A DNA stretch of 64,000 nt from Hyphomonas johnsonii MHS-2 (GTDB lineage: Bacteria > Pseudomonadota > Alphaproteobacteria > Caulobacterales > Hyphomonadaceae): assembly GCF_000685275.1 (NCBI RefSeq), contig NZ_ARYK01000001.1, positions 806,001-870,000 of the forward strand, written 5' to 3'. A model generated the notes under the pieces. It did not search any database, was not told where the DNA came from, and was given only the letters and a program-made list of their open reading frames with translations. Shown here in pieces: positions 41,887 through 50,337 of the stretch. How positions within the stretch are numbered: position 1 is the first letter of the stretch; each line of letters opens with the position of its first letter. The position numbers and the translations under genes are program-made.

Positions 41887-42582
41887 TCAGCGGGCGCCCC
41901 GGGACAACAACACGGCTGGAATGGTTTGGAACACGATCTTGTTATCACCCCAGAAGGAGCGTGTGCGGACATATTCGATGTCGGTTGCAACACGTTCCGG
42001 ATAGGAGACGTCGCTGCGGCCGCTGACTTGCCAGAGGCCCGTAATTCCCGGGCGTACAGCGCAGTAATGGCGGAAACTGTCGCCGTACCTCAGGATCTCG
42101 TTTTCCACGATCGGGCGTGGGCCGACAAGCGACATGTCGCCGCGAAGGACATTGTAAAGCTGGGGGAGTTCGTCAATCGACGTCTTGCGGATGAATTGGC
42201 CGAGCGGCGTGATGCGGGGGTCGTTGGTCAGCTTTTGTGTTTCTTCCCATTCCCGCAGTGCTTCAGGGTCGTTGGCGAGAAGGTGTTCAAGCCGCTCGCG
42301 CGAGTCGATCACCATCGACCGCAGCTTGAAGCAGTTGAACGTTTCGCCGTTGAGGCCATAGCGCCGTTGCGAAAAGAATGCGGCGCCGCCGTCCTGCATC
42401 CGGATCATGATTGCGAGAACCAGCAGAAGTGGCGCCACGAACAGGAGGGCTGTGCCGGAAACGACGATATCAAACAGGCGTTTGATCTGGGCGTTATCGT
42501 GTTTCAGCGATGCTTTGGCGTGTGCAGCGGAATAAGCGGTGGCTTCTGCCTGGCGCGACTCGTTACTTAATCTCAAGCCCAT
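41887..42582 (-). CDS. Undecaprenyl-phosphate sugar phosphotransferase (ExoY/HfsE-like)
   Basis: A 231-residue initiating transferase of the bacterial sugar transferase family. One membrane segment (VVSGTALLFVAPLLLVLAIMI, about 40-60) is followed by the catalytic region GGAAFFSQRRYGLNGETFNCFKLRSMV, DPRITPLGQFIRKTSIDELPQLYNVLRGDMSLVGPRP and GITGLWQVSGRSD. It moves hexose-1-phosphate from a UDP-sugar to undecaprenyl phosphate, the first step of repeat-unit assembly. It lacks the N-terminal four-helix CoA-binding-like region of WbaP, so it is the short ExoY form. The gene has a long AT-rich upstream region. Confidence 0.95.
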   Translation of the reverse strand: MGLRLSNESRQAEATAYSAAHAKASLKHDNAQIKRLFDIVVSGTALLFVAPLLLVLAIMIRMQDGGAAFFSQRRYGLNGETFNCFKLRSMVIDSRERLEHLLANDPEALREWEETQKLTNDPRITPLGQFIRKTSIDELPQLYNVLRGDMSLVGPRPIVENEILRYGDSFRHYCAVRPGITGLWQVSGRSDVSYPERVATDIEYVRTRSFWGDNKIVFQTIPAVLLSRGAR

Positions 42583-42923
42583 TCTGGTCCCCTAAAAATC
42601 TACCTGTGGTATTGCGCCTATGCCGCGTCCACTCGACATATTTGCAAATTCGCTACCACATCAGGCGTCCACGCTTATTGCGATCACTGGAGCCATTGCA
42701 ATGCTTATACCGCGATTTTGGCAAATAATTAACACTCCGTATGAAATTTCCCCTCACAAGCGAAGTATTCGATAAATATTCATTCATAAAAGGCTTTTTG
42801 TCGCAAATTGAATATCAAATCGAGATGGGAGCATTAATAATCGCGCAACGTGTTCGCCACGCCGTTGCCAAAAATGGCACAGTCTGTTGCTGAAAGGGCC
42901 GAGAGAATCGGCTGGCGGCTGGC
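42583..42923. other. 341-base AT-rich intergenic region
   Basis: No gene is seen. The sequence is notably AT-rich compared with its flanks, with several similar CAAATT/GCAAAT words, and should hold the promoter of the ExoY-like gene. A 5-bp stem GCCGA-gagaa-TCGGC (42898-42912) just past the export-lipoprotein stop is a weak terminator candidate for that gene. Confidence 0.45.
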
Positions 42924-43517
42924 CTAGAAAATGCGCTCGCCAATCCTCACGGTGTCACCTGGTTTCACAACGGTGTTCGTGTTGAGCTGGAACGCAACTT
43001 CCTCAGACGAGTCCGCGCCCTTGATGAACACGACCTTCTTGTTGGCCCGATAGGTGAAGCCACCTGCGGCGGCGACGGCATTGAGGACAGTAAGCCCTGA
43101 ATTATAAGGGTATTCTCCCGGGCGGCCGACTTCTCCCAGGATATAGAAGGGGCGATAGTTGATTACTTCTGCGCTTACCTTCGGTTCCAGGAGGAACCCG
43201 TCGGCGAGGCGCGCTTCGATCTTGTCTTCCAATGCCGGCGTGCTGAGCCCGACAGCTTCCATTTGCCCGATCAGGGGCATTGATATGGCACCCGAACCGT
43301 CCACGACGAACTGGCCCGACAGTTCAGGCTGTCCGAACACGCTGATGCGGAGTTTGTCACCTGTGCCCAACGCATAGGCAGTCGTTGCCTGAGTCTGAGC
43401 CCGAGAGACGGTTGCATCGCCTGCCGTACGTTGCGCCGTGGGGGACGACTGGCAGGCTGTTACAAGCAGGGCCGCTGCGATAGCGGGCGCGAGGAGAAGA
43501 AGTCGAAGGAATTTCAT
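42924..43517 (-). CDS. Wza-type polysaccharide export lipoprotein
   Basis: A 197-residue lipoprotein (lipobox VTAC, Cys 22). The polysaccharide-export domain YALGTGDKLRISVFGQPELSGQFVVDGSGAISMPLIGQM (about 47-87) is followed by the SLBB-type segment YILGEVGRPGEYPYNSGLTVLNAVAAAGGF. It is short, lacking the extra C-terminal domains and outer-membrane helix of E. coli Wza, as in HfsD/short-OPX proteins, so it likely needs a separate outer-membrane barrel, for which the 29753 product is a candidate. Upstream lies the phosphatase gene, 61 bases away. Confidence 0.93.
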   Translation of the reverse strand: MKFLRLLLLAPAIAAALLVTACQSSPTAQRTAGDATVSRAQTQATTAYALGTGDKLRISVFGQPELSGQFVVDGSGAISMPLIGQMEAVGLSTPALEDKIEARLADGFLLEPKVSAEVINYRPFYILGEVGRPGEYPYNSGLTVLNAVAAAGGFTYRANKKVVFIKGADSSEEVAFQLNTNTVVKPGDTVRIGERIF

Positions 43518-43578
43518 AGTGGCGTATCTCCATGCGATTGGGCGAAGGTTTCGCCGGAAGCGTCTCTTATTGGCACAT

Positions 43579-44490
43579 CTACGTCGCCAGGATCGTGATC
43601 TCGGTCCCGAACAGTTTCGCTGCAGACAGGCGGCCGCTCAGGAACGCGCCAGTATCCAGTCCAAGCCTGCGATCGTCACGGAAGACCCCTTCTGCCGGCG
43701 TATGGCCGTGTACAATCAAATGCGAAAATTGACGATCGTCGTCAAGAAATTCGTCGCGGATCCAGAGCATGTCCCGCACGGACTGTTCGCGAAGGGACCG
43801 CTCAGGTCGCAAACCGGCATGGACAAACAGATAGTCGCCAGCGACGTGGTACGGCCTGAGCGACCGATAAAAATCAAGATGCGGTTCAGGCAAGCGCACC
43901 CGGAATTCATTCCACAATTCTTCCCACGCCTGTTTCGCGTTGGCCATGGCATCATGCGAACCGAGGGTGCTGCGCGAATTTGGCGCCTGAAACCCATATG
44001 AATACAAGGTTTCAGCACCCCCGTAACGAGCCCACTGGCTTCCGAAGGAAGCATCATCAAGAAATTTCAGAAGCGCTTCTTCGTGGTTGCCCATCAGGTA
44101 GATCGTGTTGAAACCGGCGAGCCGGTCACCCAGGAACATTTCGATCACGTCCTTCGATTGGAGGCCGCGATCAATATAGTCACCGAGAAACACGATCGTC
44201 GCTTTGGTGCCCGCGGGGAGGCTGGCGGCGTCCGCCTCGATCTCCACCATGAGGCGGTCGAGCAAATCGCATCGTCCATGTATGTCGCCAATTGCGTAGA
44301 TACATTCGCCGTCCGGGGCGCGGGTTACGCGAGTGGGGACGAAGATTTCGGAAGCCGCCGCACTCGATTGTTCGGTGGCCGGCCGTTTCGCGCCGTCGCG
44401 AATCCGGGCGCGCAAGGACGTCGCCGAACGGGTGATCCGTCCGAACTGCTCCAAGAAGGACCTTTGCAAAAGTTGCGGTATTCTCGACAT
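43579..44490 (-). CDS. PPP-type serine/threonine (metallo)phosphatase
   Basis: A 303-residue calcineurin-like phosphatase with the PPP motif set: YAIGDIHGRCDLL, VFLGDYIDRG, MGNHEEALLKFL, FVHAGLRPERSL and HLIVHGHTP, giving all binuclear metal ligands. Bacterial members dephosphorylate Ser/Thr and sometimes Tyr proteins. Start 44490 (MSRIPQLLQRS) is preferred because the preceding stretch is AT-rich and holds a TATAAA-like -10; an ATG at 44559 overlapping the upstream stop is possible. It lies between a GT2 and the export lipoprotein gene. Confidence 0.85.
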   Translation of the reverse strand: MSRIPQLLQRSFLEQFGRITRSATSLRARIRDGAKRPATEQSSAAASEIFVPTRVTRAPDGECIYAIGDIHGRCDLLDRLMVEIEADAASLPAGTKATIVFLGDYIDRGLQSKDVIEMFLGDRLAGFNTIYLMGNHEEALLKFLDDASFGSQWARYGGAETLYSYGFQAPNSRSTLGSHDAMANAKQAWEELWNEFRVRLPEPHLDFYRSLRPYHVAGDYLFVHAGLRPERSLREQSVRDMLWIRDEFLDDDRQFSHLIVHGHTPAEGVFRDDRRLGLDTGAFLSGRLSAAKLFGTEITILAT

Positions 44491-44555
44491 GTCGACTTTC
44501 TGAATTCGACTTCCTTTATAATGGTTTCCGGCCAAATTCCAATTTTCCTTTGAAG

Positions 44556-45569
44556 TCATCGCCATTGCCGGGACGCCTGAACCAGGAAGCCGACGGCCCA
44601 ACTCATATGCATTGTTCCGGAAGCGACGCCGGATAGCAGGCCACACGGCGAACGTTTTGAAATTGCAATGAAAATCGACGCTAGAAGCAGAATGGACACG
44701 TATCCGGCCGGCAAGATGAGTGCGGGCCAGAAAAACGGGCTGACAACGAGCCCAAGGACGCTGCCAAGGAACGCAAGGATCGGCAGTGCCTGGCGCACCT
44801 TCAGGGGGCGCTTGTGCTTGAACGCGTTCCGGGCGCGGCCCTTGCCATAGTTGAAGTACTGACGTGCCAGGCTGCTGATGGTCCCGCGCGGGTGATAGGC
44901 TTTGCGGATGGTGGCATCGAGAAAGATTTTGCCACCCTGTTGAATGACCCGTTCGTCGTATTCCGCGTCTTCATTGTGGGAAAATGTTTCGTCGTATCCG
45001 CCGACCGCCCTGAAAGTGGCGAGGTCGAAGCCGGCATGGTGCCCGTGATCGACAAACCCGGATTTGCGACCGCCTCGATGCGCTGAGCCGCCGGACCCGA
45101 GCGGTGTGTCGACGATCCAGGCGTTGGCTTTCTCGAAACATGTTGCGCCGACAGCATCCATCGGAATCACGACGGAGCTGGCCTTTGTCCGCGCCAACGC
45201 ACTGACCACGTCCAATATGAAATCTGGCGGAAAGACCGAATGCGCGTCGCACCTGACCATGAACCGGGTTTTCGCATCGGCAAACTGGACGACGGCCAGA
45301 TTGACGGCAGCGGCCTGCAGGCGCTTCGGGTTGTGTGCCAGTCGGAGGTTCGGAAACTCCGCCTGGAGGCGCTGGACGATCGCGACAGTGTCATCGGTGC
45401 TGCCACCGTCCACAATCGTGAGGGCGACGTCCTGAAGCCGATTGGCGCCCGTCATGAGCGATCGAATGCAGGCTTCAATATATCTGGCTTCGTTCAATAC
45501 AGGCACCACGGCCAGGATTTCGTCCGGAGAGACCGGCCGTTCCGAACTTTGGGTTTGCTGTGCCGTCAT
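44556..45569 (-). CDS. GT2-type glycosyltransferase with C-terminal membrane segments (ExoA-like)
   Basis: A 337-residue GT-A enzyme: LAVVPVLNEARYIEACIRSL, LTIVDGGSTDDTV, MVRCDAHSVFPPDFI (D-x-H), GGYDETFSHNEDAEYDERV (the ED pair) and QYFNYGKGRARN. Two or three hydrophobic segments near the C-terminus (ILAFLGSVLGLVVSPFFWPALILPAGYVSILLLASIFIAI) anchor it in the inner membrane, as for succinoglycan ExoA. Start 45569 is chosen by similarity of the N-terminus; a TTG at 45599 is in frame. It is the first gene of the minus-strand half of the locus. Confidence 0.9.
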   Translation of the reverse strand: MTAQQTQSSERPVSPDEILAVVPVLNEARYIEACIRSLMTGANRLQDVALTIVDGGSTDDTVAIVQRLQAEFPNLRLAHNPKRLQAAAVNLAVVQFADAKTRFMVRCDAHSVFPPDFILDVVSALARTKASSVVIPMDAVGATCFEKANAWIVDTPLGSGGSAHRGGRKSGFVDHGHHAGFDLATFRAVGGYDETFSHNEDAEYDERVIQQGGKIFLDATIRKAYHPRGTISSLARQYFNYGKGRARNAFKHKRPLKVRQALPILAFLGSVLGLVVSPFFWPALILPAGYVSILLLASIFIAISKRSPCGLLSGVASGTMHMSWAVGFLVQASRQWR

Positions 45570-45756
45570 TGTCACGCCAGGGTCCGAGCTTCGTTGCAAA
45601 GGTTACCGGTCAGCAAGTCCTGTTCCACTTCGATGACCGGTTGGCTGGCGGGGTGTGTCACGCCTGCAGTTTTGCTATTCTGGCGCGTGAGGTGCGAAAA
45701 TCGTGATTAACAGTGACGGCGTAGTGCTCCAAGTCCCCGGAAGCCCAGTTTTTTCG

Positions 45757-45774
45757 TGACCCTACCCTAGGTCA
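45757..45774. promoter_or_regulatory. Inverted repeat TGACC-N8-GGTCA
   Basis: A dyad with 5-bp arms about 65 bases before the gene at 45839, a fitting operator position for the following three-gene run. The regulator is unknown. Confidence 0.25.
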
Positions 45775-45838
45775 AGCTTGTCCCGCCCTCCCAAGGTTCT
45801 AGTGTAGCGCCAGAATTCAATAGACAGGGAGTAGAACG

Positions 45839-46129
45839 ATGATCGGTGTTGTCGCAAAACTGAAGATCCAGGACGGCAAGCAGGCGGAATTCGAGCAGGC
45901 TGGCAAAGACCTGATGGCAAAAGTCAAAGCCAACGAGCCCGGCTGTCTGACGTACCAGCTGTACAAGGAAAAGGGGTCGGATACCGACTACATCTTCATG
46001 GAGCAGTATGCTTCACAGGATGACCTCAAGGCCCACGGCCAGACTGACTATTTCAAGGCAGCGGGGCCCAAGCTCGGTGCGTGCCTGGCGGGCGCGCCGA
46101 ATGTCCAGTACTTCGATATCGTAGAATAG
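45839..46129 (+). CDS. Antibiotic biosynthesis monooxygenase (ABM) domain protein
   Basis: A 96-residue single ABM domain: IGVVAKLKIQDGKQAEFEQAGKDLM, then ANEPGCLTYQLYKEKGSDTDYIFMEQYASQDDLKAHGQTDYFKA. These dimeric ferredoxin-fold proteins include quinol monooxygenases (YgiN) and many of unknown function. GGGAG precedes the ATG. It is 15 bases before an acyl-CoA dehydrogenase gene and probably co-transcribed with it. Confidence 0.9.
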   Translation: MIGVVAKLKIQDGKQAEFEQAGKDLMAKVKANEPGCLTYQLYKEKGSDTDYIFMEQYASQDDLKAHGQTDYFKAAGPKLGACLAGAPNVQYFDIVE

Positions 46130-46144
46130 AGAGGCGGTCCGGAA

Positions 46145-47368
46145 ATGGATCTCTCGTTCACCACAGAAGACAAGGCCTTCCAGGCAGAAGTCCGCGACTG
46201 GATTACCAGCGCGTACACCGAAGACCTGCGCGCCAAGATGGCGATGTCGAAAAATGGCTACCTCGACAAGGCAGGCCAAGTGGCATGGCAGAAGAAGCTC
46301 TATGAGAAAGGGTGGGTCGCCCCCAACTGGCCGAAGGAGTATGGCGGCGCCGGCCTTTCGCAGTCCGAGCGCTATATCCTGAACATGGAACTTGCTGCCG
46401 CCGGGGCGCCAACGGTCAGCCCGATGGGCCTGGCAATGGTTGCGCCTGTCATCATGGCGTTCGGTTCGGACGAGCAGAAGAAGAAGCACCTGCCGCCGAT
46501 TCTCGCGTCAGACATCTGGTGGTGCCAGGGTTATTCCGAACCCGGGGCCGGCTCGGACCTGGCGTCACTCCAGATGAGCGCCGTCCGTGATGGCGATGAC
46601 TATGTCCTCAACGGGTCCAAGATCTGGACCACGCATGCTCAATGGGCTGACTGGATCTTCTGCCTCGTCCGTACATCGAAAGAAGGAAAATCCCAGGAAG
46701 GGATCAGTTTCATCGTCTTCCCGATGTCACTGCCGGGCATTACCGTATCGGGCCTGCCAACGCTCGATGGGCCGGTCGAAGGCGAGCAGGAGGTCAACCA
46801 GGTTTTCTTCGAGAACGTCCGGGTCCCGATTGCGGACGCGTTGATCGGCGAAGAAAACAAGGGTTGGACCTACGCGAAATACCTTCTCCAGTTCGAGCGC
46901 GGCAATGCCTATGCGCCCGGCCTGCGGAACATGCTGAACAAGGCGAAGAAGATCGCGGCAGTGGAATTGAATGGGGGGACACCACTTCTCCAGGATCCCG
47001 ATTTCGCGAGGAAAGTCGCGCTGCTCGAGATCAAGATCGACGGCTTGAATGCGATCGAGCTGCGGATCTTTTCGGCACTTTCTGCGGGGCAGGCGCTTGG
47101 GCCGGAGAGTTCGATGCTCAAATGCCAGGGGTCTGAAACGCAACAGGCGATCACCGAACTTCTCGTGGAGGCCGTTGGCCAGTACGGCGAGCCCTTCGTA
47201 GCCGATAGCATGGCGTTGGCGCGCGACGGCGCGAACACTGACTTGCCGATGCCGAGATATGCGGTGCCTGTAGCACCGAGCTATTTCAACTATCGTAAAA
47301 CGTCCATCTACGCCGGGTCCAACGAGATTCAGCGCAACATCATGGCCAAGATGGTCCTCGGCCTCTAG
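46145..47368 (+). CDS. Acyl-CoA dehydrogenase
   Basis: A 407-residue dehydrogenase of the same subgroup as the 24150 product: WCQGYSEPGAGSDLASLQM, LNGSKIWTTHAQWADW, GWTYAKYLLQFERGNAYAPG (candidate base Glu near 244) and YAGSNEIQRNIMAKM. The YxGS form of the C-terminal signature again lacks the medium-chain Glu. Unlike the 24150 gene there is no small partner next to it. AGAGAGGCGGTCCGGAA precedes the ATG. Together with the transporter downstream it may serve uptake and oxidation of a specific acid. Confidence 0.92.
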   Translation: MDLSFTTEDKAFQAEVRDWITSAYTEDLRAKMAMSKNGYLDKAGQVAWQKKLYEKGWVAPNWPKEYGGAGLSQSERYILNMELAAAGAPTVSPMGLAMVAPVIMAFGSDEQKKKHLPPILASDIWWCQGYSEPGAGSDLASLQMSAVRDGDDYVLNGSKIWTTHAQWADWIFCLVRTSKEGKSQEGISFIVFPMSLPGITVSGLPTLDGPVEGEQEVNQVFFENVRVPIADALIGEENKGWTYAKYLLQFERGNAYAPGLRNMLNKAKKIAAVELNGGTPLLQDPDFARKVALLEIKIDGLNAIELRIFSALSAGQALGPESSMLKCQGSETQQAITELLVEAVGQYGEPFVADSMALARDGANTDLPMPRYAVPVAPSYFNYRKTSIYAGSNEIQRNIMAKMVLGL

Positions 47369-47394
47369 GCGGGGCGTCGTCAGAAGGATCGATC

Positions 47395-48852
47395 ATGGCG
47401 GCAGGAGCGGTGGGCAAACCGAGCCATTTTACGCGGATAGCATTCGGCGTCGGCGGGATCGCTGACGGCGTAAAGAACAATGGCTTCGACTATTTCCTGC
47501 TGTTTTACTACAGTCAGGTGCTCGGCGTTCAGGCGTCGCTTGTTGCCGCCGCCCTGTTCATCGCGCTGCTGGTCGATGCCGTGTCAGATCCCGTCGTGGG
47601 ATACTGGTCGGACAATCTGAGGACGCGCCTCGGGCGGAGGCATCCGTTCATGTATGCCGCGATCGTGCCTGTCGCGGTCGCGTACTTCTTCGCTTGGAAT
47701 CCACCACCCGGCCTGTCGACGAGCGAGTTGTTCGCCTGGCTGGTCGGCGTGACGATCTGCGTGCGCCTGCTGTTCACGATCTACGAGGTTCCGCAGACGG
47801 CGCTCGCGGCGGAACTGACCAGCGATTATGACGCGCGCACCTCGCTGATGTCCTACCGGTACTTTTTCGCCTGGGTCGGCGGGCTGAGCATTCAGATAGC
47901 ACTGTTGGCCCTGCTACTGACCCCGACGGAGGCTGACCCATCCGGCTTTTTCAACAAGGAAGGCTGGCACACGTACGGCCTATGGGCGGCCATTGTCATC
48001 TTCCTGGCTGTTCTGGCCACAACGGCCGGTACACATAGCCATATCCCCCACCTCAAGCCGCCGCCGGCGCAACGCCAGCTGACCATCGGAACAATTTTCC
48101 GGGAGATACTGGAGACGGTTTCCAACAAATCGTTCAGGGCCCTTTTCCTCGCGACACTGTTCGGGCTGCTCGCGACGGGTATTTCGGCCTCCCTGAACCA
48201 GTACATCAACGGCTTGTTCTGGCAGTTCACGACAGACCAGATCGCGGCACTCACCGTGGCGGTGTACATCTCTGCTGTCATCGCCCTGATCCTCGCGCCG
48301 ATTGTTGGAAAGACGCTCGGCAAGAAGCGCGGCGCCATCATCGTGGGAGTCCTGGCGTTCACGATCGCGCCGTCTCTTGTGATCCTGCGCTTGCTGGGCC
48401 TGATGCCGCCGAACGGGACAGAACTCCTGTTCCAGATCGTCATCAGCGTAACGGTCTTCGACCTTGCGCTCATTATCGCCACCCAGATGCTGATCGGGTC
48501 GATGATTGCAGACATCGTGGAAGACAGCGAACTGCAAACGGGCAGGCGGTCTGAAGGCATCTTTTTTGCCGGCATCAGCTTCATTCGCAAACTCGCACAG
48601 GGCAGCGGCGTGATGCTGGCTGCGATCATCCTGTCGGTGGCCTCGATTGCGCCCGGGATGAAGCCCGGCGAGGTTCCCGAAGACCAGCTGCACCTGCTCG
48701 GGATAGGCTATGCAGCCTCTCTCCTGACCATCTGGATGCTCATGATCCTGTGTGTCTCATTCTACCGGATCAGTCGTGAGGGGCACGCGGCGAACCTTGA
48801 GGCACTGGCGGCGCGGTCAGGGGAGGCAGGCGCGGGGCCGAATTCTGACTGA
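47395..48852 (+). CDS. MFS transporter of the GPH (sugar/cation symporter) family
   Basis: A 485-residue polytopic protein with about twelve hydrophobic segments. GVGGIADGVKNNGFDYFLLFYYSQVLG, DAVSDPVVGYWSDNLRTRLGRRHPFMY (the GPH/MelB loop 2-3 motif), TALAAELTSDYDARTSLMSYRYFFAW and DIVEDSELQTGRRSEGIFFAGISFIRKLAQG are typical of the glycoside-pentoside-hexuronide family. In proteobacteria lacking sugar genes nearby, such transporters often carry organic acids or steroids; the substrate is not determined. It is 26 bases after the acyl-CoA dehydrogenase gene. Confidence 0.92.
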   Translation: MAAGAVGKPSHFTRIAFGVGGIADGVKNNGFDYFLLFYYSQVLGVQASLVAAALFIALLVDAVSDPVVGYWSDNLRTRLGRRHPFMYAAIVPVAVAYFFAWNPPPGLSTSELFAWLVGVTICVRLLFTIYEVPQTALAAELTSDYDARTSLMSYRYFFAWVGGLSIQIALLALLLTPTEADPSGFFNKEGWHTYGLWAAIVIFLAVLATTAGTHSHIPHLKPPPAQRQLTIGTIFREILETVSNKSFRALFLATLFGLLATGISASLNQYINGLFWQFTTDQIAALTVAVYISAVIALILAPIVGKTLGKKRGAIIVGVLAFTIAPSLVILRLLGLMPPNGTELLFQIVISVTVFDLALIIATQMLIGSMIADIVEDSELQTGRRSEGIFFAGISFIRKLAQGSGVMLAAIILSVASIAPGMKPGEVPEDQLHLLGIGYAASLLTIWMLMILCVSFYRISREGHAANLEALAARSGEAGAGPNSD

Positions 48853-48907
48853 ATTGTCATATAGTGACGAATTGCCTCCGGCTCGACGCCGCAATAGAGC
48901 CATACTC

Positions 48908-50329
48908 ATGGTCCATTCAATTCCCATGACGAAACACGTATCCAAGCTGCTGGCTGTAGCGGGGCTGGCAGTACTGACCCTGTTGATCCTGGTGCTGTTG
49001 CCCCTGTTTGCCGAGGCCCAGCGACTGCCGGAATCGCGCGCGGAAATGGAGCTGTCCTTTGCGCCGCTGGTGAAGCAGACCGCACCGTCCGTTGTAAACG
49101 TCTATACGCAAAAGCGCGTCACCTCGCGGATGTCTCCGATTGAGCAATTCTTTTCGGGCGGCGTGGTTCCGCAGGAGCGTATCCAGAATTCCCTCGGTTC
49201 GGGTGTGATCGTTGGTGCTGATGGCGTCATCGTCACGAACAACCACGTGATCGAAGGGGCTGAATCCTTCCGCGTTGTCCTGAGTGATCGGCGCGAGTAT
49301 TCGGCTGAGCTGGTTCTGGCCGACGAACGGACCGATCTCGCGGTACTCAAGATCGATACGGACGGCGCCAGCCTGCCAACGCTTCCCTATGCGGACACGC
49401 GCGCTGCGCAGGTCGGTGACCTGGTCCTGGCGATCGGCAACCCCTTCGGTATCGGGCAGACCGTTACGAGTGGCATCCTGTCAGCCACAGCAAGAACGGA
49501 TGTCGGGATTTCCGACTATGCGTTCTTTCTGCAGACCGACGCTGCAGTGAACCCCGGTAACTCGGGGGGCGCGCTGATCAATGCCAGGGGCGAGCTGGTT
49601 GGCGTCAATACCGCAATCTTTTCCCGGTCAGGCGGATCCAACGGGATCGGTTTCGCCATCCCGGCAGAAATGGTGAAGCGCGTCGTGGACGCTGCCATCA
49701 ATGAGGGTACGTTCGTGCGGCCATGGCTCGGCCTCGCCGGACAGGCCGTTAGCTACGACATCGCGAAGGCACAGGGCCTGACGCGACCAGTCGGTGTGAT
49801 GGTGACAGAAGTGTACGAGGGTGGTCCAGCCGACAAGGCGGGGTTGCGCCGGGGGGATCTTGTGACCGAAATCGACGGGCGCGAAGTATTTGACGAAAAG
49901 GGCCTGAAATTCCTCGCGGCGATCAAGAGCCCCGGTGAGTCGGCGGAACTTTCCTTCCTGCGGGGCGGCAAATCCCTATCGAAGCGTGTCCGGCTTGCTC
50001 CTCCGCCGGGCGCAACGGCCGCGGACATCGTCCTGCTGGATGGCGAGAATGTCTTCTCGGGTGCCCGGGTGGTCGAACTGTCGCCGCGGCTCGCCGAAGA
50101 GAATGGTCTCGATCCCTTTCAGAAGGGGTCGGGCATTTATATTCACTCGGTCTTGCGACGGTCGATCGCGCGGAACTATTTCCGGCCTGGCGACATTATC
50201 CGGTCGGTCAATGGCGTATCGACAAAGTCGGTGAAAGACCTGGAAAAAGTGCTCAAACCGACGACGCGTAGCTGGAACATCGAGCTGGAGCGCAACGGGC
50301 ACATGATAAAAGGCACAGTGAGCCTCTGA
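48908..50329 (+). CDS. HtrA/Deg-type periplasmic serine protease
   Basis: A 473-residue trypsin-like protease with two PDZ domains. An N-terminal signal/anchor (LLAVAGLAVLTLLILVLLPLFAEAQ) leads to the protease domain with triad H113 (TNNHVIEGA), D143 (RTDLAVLKI) and S219 (NPGNSGGAL). PDZ1 (VGVMVTEVYEGGPADKAGLRRGDLVTEIDG) and PDZ2 (GIYIHSVLRRSIARNYFRPGDIIRSVNG) follow. Such enzymes degrade or refold damaged envelope proteins. ATGs at 48908 and 48926 are both possible; an earlier frame back to 48752 overlaps the transporter gene and lacks a signal. Its stop is eight bases from the convergent P450 stop. Confidence 0.95.
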   Translation: MVHSIPMTKHVSKLLAVAGLAVLTLLILVLLPLFAEAQRLPESRAEMELSFAPLVKQTAPSVVNVYTQKRVTSRMSPIEQFFSGGVVPQERIQNSLGSGVIVGADGVIVTNNHVIEGAESFRVVLSDRREYSAELVLADERTDLAVLKIDTDGASLPTLPYADTRAAQVGDLVLAIGNPFGIGQTVTSGILSATARTDVGISDYAFFLQTDAAVNPGNSGGALINARGELVGVNTAIFSRSGGSNGIGFAIPAEMVKRVVDAAINEGTFVRPWLGLAGQAVSYDIAKAQGLTRPVGVMVTEVYEGGPADKAGLRRGDLVTEIDGREVFDEKGLKFLAAIKSPGESAELSFLRGGKSLSKRVRLAPPPGATAADIVLLDGENVFSGARVVELSPRLAEENGLDPFQKGSGIYIHSVLRRSIARNYFRPGDIIRSVNGVSTKSVKDLEKVLKPTTRSWNIELERNGHMIKGTVSL

Positions 50330-50337
50330 ACTGGCGC

